Virus record (IMG/VR): IMGVR_UViG_3300021519_000007
Location: 1-64,000 of that record
Source: a virus
Strand: one strand, 5' to 3'
Length of the DNA stretch: 64,000 nucleotides
Of this stretch, positions 59,241-64,000 are shown one piece after another; the stretch's first letter is position 1, and each line of letters begins with the position of its first letter. The notes beneath the pieces were generated by a model. That model was not told the DNA's origin, searched no databases, and worked only from the letters and a program-made list of their open reading frames with translations. The position numbers and the translations under genes are program-made.

Positions 59241-59360
59241 AGGAGCCCCGGTTCCCACCCGGCAATTATCGGCTTGCCTACCGCCTCACACGGTAGCACA
59301 GGCCGCGTAGAGACGCGACCATCTGACGGTCTACGTCCCGGATGCTGACCGGGGACTCCT
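59241..59360 (-). ncRNA. Highly structured RNA, candidate riboswitch or ncRNA
   Basis: Read on the minus strand, 59360-59348 (AGGAG-T-CCCCGGT) pairs with 59252-59241 (ACCGGGGCTCCT) as 12 bp with one bulged T. Inside, CATCCGG (59344-59338) pairs with CCGGGTG (59262-59256). Within that lie a CGTAG/CTACG helix with an inner ACC/GGT hairpin, CTACCG-7-CGGTAG, and GGCAA/TTGCC, which competes with the CATCCGG helix. So a multibranch fold is closed by a long stem. No known riboswitch class was recognised. It has its own promoter (59361-59388) and lies in the leader of the 149-residue gene, without a T-run after it. Confidence 0.6.
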
Positions 59361-59388
59361 ATTATACCAATTTATTTCTTTAAATCAA
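59361..59388 (-). promoter_or_regulatory. Promoter of the structured RNA
   Basis: TTGATT (59388-59383), a 16-base spacer ending TGG, then TATAAT (59366-59361), making an extended -10. Predicted start is within a few bases of 59355, at the beginning of the closing stem. It overlaps the last codons of the Rpf-like gene. Confidence 0.7.
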
Positions 59389-59821
59389 GATATGGTGCTT
59401 GTGATAGTGCAACGCCTGTACAACCCCAGGCATACACGCCGTAACGATTGACGATCCTCTGTGCTTGGATCATCTGTTGACGTGGTGTCGCCCTATCTGC
59501 GGTCGGAGCCATATCCGTTCCAGCAATACCTTTCTCATGCCACAGGGGTTCCCAAATACCCAAGCCCCCGGGGTAACTTCCGTTCCTCGTTTGGTGCCAG
59601 TCAATACCCCATTTGTATCTCTTTCCACTCGCACCGGCTGGAGCGGGCTGCTCACATCTACCGATAGCGATAAAGAATCTCCAATTAGGGACAATCTTTC
59701 CTATTCTCATGTGCTGTTTACCGTGCCTAATGCCTCCTCGATATTCCGGCAATGGACGAGCCAATGCTGTAGGCACCACTAGCATAACAATAACAAAAGC
59801 CAATATTAGTTTCTTAATCAT
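59372..59821 (-). CDS. Secreted Rpf-like muralytic enzyme
   Basis: From ATG 59821 (149 residues; a GTG at 59830 is the alternative). Residues 1-21 are a signal peptide (IKKLILAFVIVMLVVPTALA). The rest matches the resuscitation-promoting-factor fold: WRFFIAIGRCEQP with catalytic-type E57, YPGGLGIWEPLWHEKGI, APTADRATPRQQMIQAQRIV and YGVYAWGCTG, including the DRATPRQQ helix and the two Cys of the Rpf disulphide. Rpf proteins cleave actinobacterial peptidoglycan and waken dormant cells. It follows a second secreted lysozyme-like gene. Role in lysis, entry or host reactivation cannot be told apart. Confidence 0.85.
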   Translation of the reverse strand: MIKKLILAFVIVMLVVPTALARPLPEYRGGIRHGKQHMRIGKIVPNWRFFIAIGRCEQPAPAGASGKRYKWGIDWHQTRNGSYPGGLGIWEPLWHEKGIAGTDMAPTADRATPRQQMIQAQRIVNRYGVYAWGCTGVALSQAPYLDLKK

Positions 59822-59822
59822 T

Positions 59823-60251
59823 TTAAACACCCACTATTCTCGCGCAGGTCCAGTCGCTCCAGCCACGCGTTTTGTAGAAGTAATACGCGATCCTTGTGTT
59901 CCAGACAGGATCAAATATGTTCGCTCCAAGCCTCCACCCCTCTGAGTTGTAGGTTCGGTTGATCTGAAACAATCCGTAGTCCGAAGTCCTCGAGACGGCA
60001 TACGGATTCCACACGGACTCGCACGAAACGATCCGCATAGCGTTACCAGCCTGCGATCCAAAACCAATGCGGACGACGCACTCCAGTTCAGCCTTCGTCC
60101 AGTGAGCCGGACGATGGTTGCACGCGTACATCCTTTGCGTTTGGATCTTCTTCTTGTGCGGGTTGGGAATCCCCATCCCCGCTGTTGCTGTCCCAGTCGC
60201 AACCACTGTCGAACATATAAACACTGCGATAAATGTTAGTAGTACCTTCAC
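59823..60251 (-). CDS. Secreted lysozyme/transglycosylase-like protein
   Basis: GTG 60251 preceded by AGGAGG is preferred over a longer GTG start at 60305, because it yields a clean signal peptide (KVLLTFIAVFICSTVVATGTATA). The 142-residue product contains AMRIVSCESVWNPYAVS with Glu78, DYGLFQINRTYN and DPVWNTRIAYYFYKTRGWSDW, the core of SLT/lysozyme-like fold as seen in actinobacterial lytic proteins. A C-terminal WTCA and Cys44 give potential disulphides. It is separated from the Rpf-like gene by one base (TAA A ATG), so the two are co-expressed. A phage endolysin without a holin next to it is plausible. Confidence 0.82.
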   Translation of the reverse strand: MKVLLTFIAVFICSTVVATGTATAGMGIPNPHKKKIQTQRMYACNHRPAHWTKAELECVVRIGFGSQAGNAMRIVSCESVWNPYAVSRTSDYGLFQINRTYNSEGWRLGANIFDPVWNTRIAYYFYKTRGWSDWTCARIVGV

Positions 60252-60305
60252 GGGCAACCTCCTGCTTGTACCGTCCCATTCTGGGTCCCCCCACGAAACG
60301 GACAC

Positions 60306-60463
60306 AAGCGGGGGTTAGTCACACGGTTTTGCGTGACGGGCGTCTTCTGCGGTTAGGATTTTGAGGCTGGGTTCCAGCCCCTTGTCGGTCTCGCTACGCC
60401 CCCTGCTCGGTGGTGTCTCTTATTATCGTGCCGGAGTATGGCTTAAATAGGCCATTCCGGACA
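60306..60463 (-). other. Intergenic region with three hairpins
   Basis: This 158-base gap follows the helicase gene. Minus-strand pairs are CCGGAATGGC/GCCAT-AC-TCCGG (60460-60431), GGCTGG/CCAGCC (60379-60365) and GTCACGC/GTGTGAC (60337-60318). None is followed by a T-run. A GATAAT lies just after the first hairpin. They may be processing or attenuation sites, or part of a small RNA. Nothing coding is visible. Confidence 0.45.
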
Positions 60464-62296
60464 TTAGAACTCTCCCATGGAGAGTCTGTTGAGGAGATCA
60501 GACAGGATGTGTTCTTCATCCTTTTGTGTCCCATCCACCACGGCAGAAATTATAGCACGCTTGTGGTCGATCAATTCGGCCAGATACTCATCAATTGTCC
60601 CCGCAGCCATGAGGTAGTAGCAGGAAACAGGATTCTCCTGCCCTGAGCGATGGCAACGATCCTCGGCTTGGTGGTGTTTAGTCGGAGTCCACGTCAACTC
60701 AAGGAAGGCGACGTTGGAGCAGACATGCTGCCACCCGTCGATCCCCTCGGCAGCGGCGTCGATGTTGGCGACAACAACACGAACACTGTCGTCCTCGGAG
60801 AAGCGGTCGATTGCTGCCTGCCTTGCATCCGATCCCATGCCGCCCACAACACGGACGGCCTTGGGGCCAAGGTGTTTGCACACCATGTCCACTGTGTTGC
60901 GGTGGCTGCAGAACAGGACGAGTTTCTCGTCAGATGTGAGGAAGTCGTCGATCCATTCAAGCGCAGCATTGATCTTTCCACGGGCACATACTTGACGCAG
61001 TGCGTTGAGTTTTGTGATTGCAATTGCCGCCTTTGCACGGGCGACCTTTGCATCGACCTCATGCTGCCAAGCGTTTTGAGCCTCGACCGGCGTAAGAGTA
61101 GACAGATGCTCATTGAATTTTTGATCCGAATTAACCTGCGAACGAATCCAAACAGCGATGTCATCTCGAACCCGATTATACTCGGGGCGGTTGGTGATCT
61201 CCAGCGGAATGGAGATGCGCTCCTTCGGAGGCAGTTCTGTAAGGACATCCTCTTTGCGTCTACGGATCAAGATGCCACTCCTGCGCAGGCGAGTATTCAA
61301 CTCGAACAAATTACTTGCTCCGCGGGTGTCCCAACCGTAACCGTTGTAGGAAGGGTTACAATAGCGCTCAACAAATGTCCAGTTTCTACCGCCTGTGATT
61401 TCATTGAGGCGGCCAATGATTGACAACTGAGACATAAGGTCGATTGGACTGTTTGTCAGGGGTGTGCCCGACATCGCAATCCTGATTTCTATCTGGCTGG
61501 CAAGGATCGCCGATGCTTTGGCCCGCTTGGACTTACCGTTCTTAATGAAATGCGCCTCATCAAAAACAACGGCCTTACATCTCAGGCGCTGGATCTCAGC
61601 GACCCAACCAGCAAGGATGTCATAGTTGATTATGACAATTTTTGTATTGCCGGGAATCCTTTTGCTCGTGCGGCCCGAACAGACAAAGATCAAGTCGTTA
61701 GAAATGGAGGGAAAGAATCTATTTATCTGACGAACCCAACCCATTTTGATTGAAGCGGGGCAGATGACTACAACGGGGTATGCCTGCTCCACTGCCACAG
61801 CAGCGAGAGCGCAGAGCGTTTTGCCCGTCCCCATCTCGTCACCTATGTAGACCCTACGGTTACGAACGATCCAGTCAACCGCAGCCTTCTGATAGTTGCG
61901 GAGTGATCCAGCCAAACCGGGGACAATAATGTCCGGCCCCTCTTGGGCGACAGACAGTTCCTGGTTCTCTTCTTGCTGCTTCTGACGTTCTTCTTCAGCC
62001 TGCAGGATCTGCTCAATGAGCCGGTCAGCAGAAGCGTTACGCTTGAAACCATACTCTTCGATGATCTCTAGCATTGGCTCAATTGCCTCACGCTCGGCAG
62101 GAATAACCCAAGCGCTAATCATCTTGTCGCCACGGGGGTAGAAGTTCGGGTGCATTTTCACACCCCGAATATTTCTTTTGAGATCACGCAGGCGAGCAGC
62201 AATCTTGCTTGTCTCATCTGTCGATAGATCATCTACGGCAATACCAAAGCCGTTCCCGCTTCTAAGCGCACCGAAATGCTTGAATGGTCTAGACAA
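60464..62296 (-). CDS. SNF2-family DNA helicase
   Basis: TTG 62296, preceded by AAAGGAGAT, is preferred to an ATG at 62356 that would lie inside a tRNA-like element. The 610-residue protein has Walker A GDEMGTGKT (152-160), DEAH (246-249), motif III SGTPLTN (276-282), FEHRCHRSGQ-type motif VI (EDRCHRSGQENPV) and a C-terminal helicase half with VVANIDAAAEGIDGW. The N-terminal ~130 residues are a separate domain with a long coiled coil (AEEERQKQQEENQE). Such phage helicases are single-chain ATP-driven translocases acting in replication or recombination. Class: SNF2, SMARCAL1-like in layout. Confidence 0.92.
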   Translation of the reverse strand: MSRPFKHFGALRSGNGFGIAVDDLSTDETSKIAARLRDLKRNIRGVKMHPNFYPRGDKMISAWVIPAEREAIEPMLEIIEEYGFKRNASADRLIEQILQAEEERQKQQEENQELSVAQEGPDIIVPGLAGSLRNYQKAAVDWIVRNRRVYIGDEMGTGKTLCALAAVAVEQAYPVVVICPASIKMGWVRQINRFFPSISNDLIFVCSGRTSKRIPGNTKIVIINYDILAGWVAEIQRLRCKAVVFDEAHFIKNGKSKRAKASAILASQIEIRIAMSGTPLTNSPIDLMSQLSIIGRLNEITGGRNWTFVERYCNPSYNGYGWDTRGASNLFELNTRLRRSGILIRRRKEDVLTELPPKERISIPLEITNRPEYNRVRDDIAVWIRSQVNSDQKFNEHLSTLTPVEAQNAWQHEVDAKVARAKAAIAITKLNALRQVCARGKINAALEWIDDFLTSDEKLVLFCSHRNTVDMVCKHLGPKAVRVVGGMGSDARQAAIDRFSEDDSVRVVVANIDAAAEGIDGWQHVCSNVAFLELTWTPTKHHQAEDRCHRSGQENPVSCYYLMAAGTIDEYLAELIDHKRAIISAVVDGTQKDEEHILSDLLNRLSMGEF

Positions 62297-62329
62297 GGAA
62301 TCTCCTTTCTCTTGCCTGTGGTTGTGTAG

Positions 62330-62403
62330 TAGCACCTGAGGGAATTGAACCCTCACCCCCGGTGACTAGTTCTGACCGCCGTGGGGGCGAACCTGCGGTG
62401 CTA
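62330..62403 (-). ncRNA. Degenerate tRNA-like element
   Basis: The acceptor TAGCACC/GGTGCTA pairs perfectly, and a T-arm GAGGG-TTCAATT-CCCTC is intact. Instead of normal D and anticodon arms, the middle forms CCCCC...GGGGG with an inner GGT/ACC and an 11-base loop CAGAACTAGTC. No position matches a proper anticodon loop with U33. It could be a decayed tRNA, a tRNA-like RNA, or an RNA processing decoy. It separates the helicase ribosome-binding site from the 61-residue gene. Confidence 0.55.
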
Positions 62404-62408
62404 GTACG

Positions 62409-62594
62409 TTATACGCTCTGTGCTTCGGTCAGTTCAGCAAACTCAATGTTCATCTGAACATCGGTGAACTGACCATCGTTTGCCGTCTCATGCTCGATAA
62501 GACCAAGGGCATTGTTGACGATAAAGCGAGCGTCTTCGATGTTTTCAGCGTTTTCGACGCCCACCTTGACTGTGGCAGTAAAGTTATAAGCCAT
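62409..62594 (-). CDS. Small protein between tRNA-like elements
   Basis: A 61-residue protein with a perfect AAAGGAGGT ribosome-binding site. It reads YNFTATVKVGVENAENIEDARF, VNNALGLIEHETANDGQF and VQMNIEFAELTEAQSV, which alternates strands and helices like a ferredoxin-like fold. No family known. It lies between tRNA-Glu and the tRNA-like element and could be made from the tRNA transcript. Confidence 0.65.
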   Translation of the reverse strand: MAYNFTATVKVGVENAENIEDARFIVNNALGLIEHETANDGQFTDVQMNIEFAELTEAQSV

Positions 62595-62617
62595 TTCTTC
62601 TACCTCCTTTCGTGAAT

Positions 62618-62690
62618 ACTCCCACGGGGATTCGAACCCCGGTATCTGCCATGAAAGGGCAGGGTCCTAGGCCACTAGACGATGGGAGCG
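62618..62690 (-). tRNA. tRNA-Glu (UUC)
   Basis: Acceptor GCTCCCA/TGGGAGT with one G-U, D-arm ATCGTCTAGTGGCCTAGGAC region, and anticodon stem CTGCC/GGCAG with loop CTTTCAT (UUC). The T-arm is CGGGG-TTCGAAT-CCCCG. Discriminator A; no CCA. An extended -10 promoter (62753-62761) and a seven-bp hairpin lie upstream, so it probably has its own short transcript. Confidence 0.95.
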
Positions 62691-62718
62691 AGTCCCCGGA
62701 TAGACGAACGGGCCGGGT

Positions 62719-62744
62719 CTCCGGGAGCATTACAACCCCCGGAG
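62719..62744 (-). other. Hairpin upstream of tRNA-Glu
   Basis: CTCCGGG and CCCGGAG pair around a 12-base loop. It lies between a TATAAT promoter and tRNA-Glu, and so could form the 5' leader to be trimmed by RNase P or other nucleases. Confidence 0.5.
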
Positions 62745-62752
62745 GTTTGTGG

Positions 62753-62761
62753 ATTATATCA
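62753..62761 (-). promoter_or_regulatory. Extended -10 for tRNA-Glu transcript
   Basis: TGATATAAT (62761-62753) overlaps the TGA stop of the upstream gene. Predicted start is around 62746, just before the hairpin and tRNA-Glu. No clear -35. Same nine-base core as at 34864 and 54781. Confidence 0.5.
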
Positions 62762-63088
62762 AACGCTTACAATAGCGGTCGCAAAATTGACCGCGACTTC
62801 TGCGTCTGCACTGATGGTAGAGACACCAAACGAACGGCCCACACCAACAAGAGCATAAAACTCGCTGTTGTTTGTGACCGTGCCATTACCCACGACCTTG
62901 ACCCGACCGGGGGCGACTACCGTAGCATCGATCCCGCTCTCGGCAAGGTTGCGCCGATGATGGTAGGCCAGAGCGGGAGTCTTGGCCGTAGCCTGCAGAA
63001 TGACAGGCATACCCTCAGGGGTAAGATTGATTGCACCCAAGAAGGTGGGGATCATAGAGGGGCGACCCCTCTTAGTGTTTGCACTCAC
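62759..63088 (-). CDS. Hypothetical protein downstream of HicA-like gene
   Basis: A 109-residue protein that starts with GTG at 63088, overlapping the previous stop as GTGA. It begins SANTKRGRPSMIPTFLGAINL, with an AT-hook-like KRGRPS, then TPALAYHHRRNLAESGIDATVV and a C-terminal Val-rich strand set. It does not resemble HicB antitoxins. It may bind DNA through the RGRP motif, but nothing more can be said. Confidence 0.6.
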   Translation of the reverse strand: MSANTKRGRPSMIPTFLGAINLTPEGMPVILQATAKTPALAYHHRRNLAESGIDATVVAPGRVKVVGNGTVTNNSEFYALVGVGRSFGVSTISADAEVAVNFATAIVSV

Positions 63089-63336
63089 AGTTTTTCTCCT
63101 TTATTTGTGACGCTCTTTTTATTCGTGCTATCTGTTTTTAGACGCTTGACAAACCCAGAGGCTACAAGCGTCTTCCGAACATTCATCATCCATCTATGAT
63201 CAGACGGTGATGCTGAGATGGTGACGATGTATCTATCGCCATCATACACCTTAAAATGAGACCCTCGTCGACTTTGCTCGATACGTAGTCCCTCGGTCTC
63301 TAACGACCTTAGCAGTTTCTTGACATCCTTGTTCAT
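63085..63336 (-). CDS. HicA-like mRNA interferase fold protein
   Basis: An 83-residue protein: KDVKKLLRSLETEGLRIEQS, then RRGSHFKVYDGDRYIVTIS and DHRWMMNVRKTLVASGF. This is the HicA dsRNA-binding-like layout, with the GSH loop that carries the catalytic His. A C-terminal tail of 20 polar residues extends beyond the usual 60-residue family length. No HicB-like antitoxin is adjacent, so it may act as an orphan phage nuclease against host mRNA or have lost activity. It overlaps neighbours at both ends (TGATG and GTGA). Confidence 0.7.
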   Translation of the reverse strand: MNKDVKKLLRSLETEGLRIEQSRRGSHFKVYDGDRYIVTISASPSDHRWMMNVRKTLVASGFVKRLKTDSTNKKSVTNKGEKL

Positions 63337-63611
63337 CAGAAGGGTGTCGTTGAGGCGGTGTTGATGTGATCAACAATGGTCGCACCCATAGCGGTGGCAC
63401 AGGAGCGGCAGAACTTGGGAGGCCTACCAGCGACACCCGTCCTCACGATCGTGCCGCCGCATCGTGCGCAATCTTTATCGTATTCGGGTGGACGTACACG
63501 GACAATCTTCGGAGCCGGGCACGTGGCACAATGCACACGCGGCCTGCCTCGTTTACCACTATGCGCAATCATAGATCCGCATACATTGCACGGCTGACTG
63601 TAATACTTCAT
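63336..63611 (-). CDS. Tandem zinc-ribbon protein
   Basis: A 91-residue protein with two similar ribbons, CNVC-x16-CATC (8-31) and CARC-x16-CRSC (48-71). Each contains an RGRPR/AGRPP-type segment between its CxxC pairs, so one duplicated from the other. Such modules bind nucleic acid or act as protein clamps. The start overlaps the upstream gene (ATGA at 63611-63608) and the stop overlaps the HicA-like gene. Small C-terminal tail without features. Confidence 0.72.
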   Translation of the reverse strand: MKYYSQPCNVCGSMIAHSGKRGRPRVHCATCPAPKIVRVRPPEYDKDCARCGGTIVRTGVAGRPPKFCRSCATAMGATIVDHINTASTTPF

Positions 63612-64000
63612 CGGTTCAACATCCTTTCGGCGGTTTCAATACGCTTTCGATTACGTTGTTCAATATCATTGGCAGCGTAGCCTCTCACAATAACACCTTT
63701 GTTCACACTAATGATGCGATGATGGTTTCTGATCTTCTTCATGCTAGCACGTTTATTGATACGCGCAAGCGAAAACATTGAATCATGGTATCCCTCGTTT
63801 GCCTTGGCCTCAACCTCATATGGGATAAGACGATAGACCTCTGTGTATTCGACACCCTCTTGCTCGGCAACTCTCTTTGCAGACTCGTTCATGAGGTTGT
63901 ATGTCTCAATAAAGTCGGGGTTGTCCTCCCATTGCGCAGCATGAGTAATCTCATGCCAGATGGAACGACTTGCCGCCTCGGGTGTCAGGCGAGCAACGAT
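63608..64000 (-). CDS. Zinc metallopeptidase-like protein, 5' end outside window
   Basis: The frame is open to the right edge, so the N-terminus is missing (131 codons including stop in view). It carries SIWHEITHAAQWEDN, a HExxH motif (with His and Glu acting on zinc), and IPYEVEAKANEGYH about 50 residues later, with a Glu as likely third ligand, as in minimal gluzincin-type phage peptidases. The C-terminus is helical and basic. An internal ATG at 63892 gives only the tail and would lose the motif. It may cleave host or phage proteins or be a host-takeover factor. Confidence 0.75.
   Translation of the reverse strand: MVARLTPEAASRSIWHEITHAAQWEDNPDFIETYNLMNESAKRVAEQEGVEYTEVYRLIPYEVEAKANEGYHDSMFSLARINKRASMKKIRNHHRIISVNKGVIVRGYAANDIEQRNRKRIETAERMLNR

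Noticed and set aside
59241-59360. Twister-like ribozyme in the structured RNA, because of an AAGCC-GATAA stretch
   Set aside because: The stretch resembles part of the twister core, but the surrounding helices and the expected pseudoknot pairs do not match.
60650-61423. 257-codon plus-strand frame opposite the helicase
   Set aside because: The helicase frame has all SNF2 motifs, while the plus frame has none and lacks a plausible ribosome-binding site.
62297-62356. N-terminal extension of the helicase to ATG 62356
   Set aside because: It would run through the tRNA-like element, and the strong AAAGGAGAT lies inside it seven bases before an in-frame TTG.
62330-62403. Amber-suppressor tRNA (CUA) reading of the tRNA-like element
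   Set aside because: CTA does occur in the loop region, but U33 is missing and no five-bp anticodon stem forms around it.
62612-63199. 195-codon plus-strand frame over tRNA-Glu and two small genes
   Set aside because: It crosses a tRNA gene and shows no domain, and both minus-strand genes have overlapping start/stop signals.

Overview
The window is a contiguous piece of a large tailed-phage genome, a contractile-tailed (myovirus-type) virus that most likely infects an actinobacterium. The virion assignment rests on a tail sheath (28533-30590), tail tube (27904-28521), a frameshifted tail assembly chaperone pair, tape measure, baseplate J-like and gp25-like proteins, and an HK97-type major capsid protein. 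The host inference rests on a resuscitation-promoting-factor-like enzyme (59372-59821), -10 boxes of the TAnnnT type behind TTGAC -35 boxes, and frequent GTG/TTG starts. The base composition looks moderate rather than GC-rich (judged by eye, not computed), so a low-GC aquatic actinobacterium is possible. That last step is inference only.

Every supportable gene is on the minus strand, so the region reads from right (64000) to left (1). No stretch over 300 bases lacks a gene. The longest gaps (about 150 bases) hold hairpins, promoters or a structured RNA. From 64000 to about 54800 there are small accessory and nucleic-acid genes: a partial metallopeptidase, a zinc-ribbon protein, a HicA-like protein, a SNF2-family helicase, two secreted muralytic enzymes, cysteine-rich and HTH/zinc proteins, a dUTPase, and an HD-domain protein. 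They are interspersed with tRNA-Glu(UUC), tRNA-Arg(UCU), a degenerate tRNA-like element and a folded RNA with its own promoter. From about 54770 to 44100 there is a first set of fibre and appendage proteins (paralogous beta proteins, a collagen-like protein, a nine-repeat fibre, an FnIII/glycine-rich adhesin, a His-rich collar protein) around a 995-residue multi-domain protein.

From 44100 to 36700 lies the head module: a protease with scaffold-like tail, a candidate decoration protein, the capsid protein and connector candidates. From 36700 to 30650 come collagen-like and fibre proteins, a family 2 glycosyltransferase and neck or tail-completion candidates. From 30600 to 7000 runs the tail and baseplate module: sheath, tube, chaperones, tape measure, RlpA-like/M23 lysin, hub, spike, gp25, J, and large peripheral baseplate proteins. 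The left end (7000-1) holds more receptor-binding and fibre proteins, including a 1397-residue collagen-like protein and a fibre cut by the window edge. Terminase and portal were not recognised and are presumably outside the window or too divergent to see.

Transcription appears divided by at least five intrinsic terminators (after tail tube, the 37625 gene, capsid protein, the 53135 gene and the 56015 gene). Two promoter styles are visible. One is TTGAC-type with TAnnnT in the accessory region. The other is an extended -10 (TGRTATAAT), often embedded in the last codons of the preceding gene and sometimes so close to the next start that leaderless mRNA is likely.
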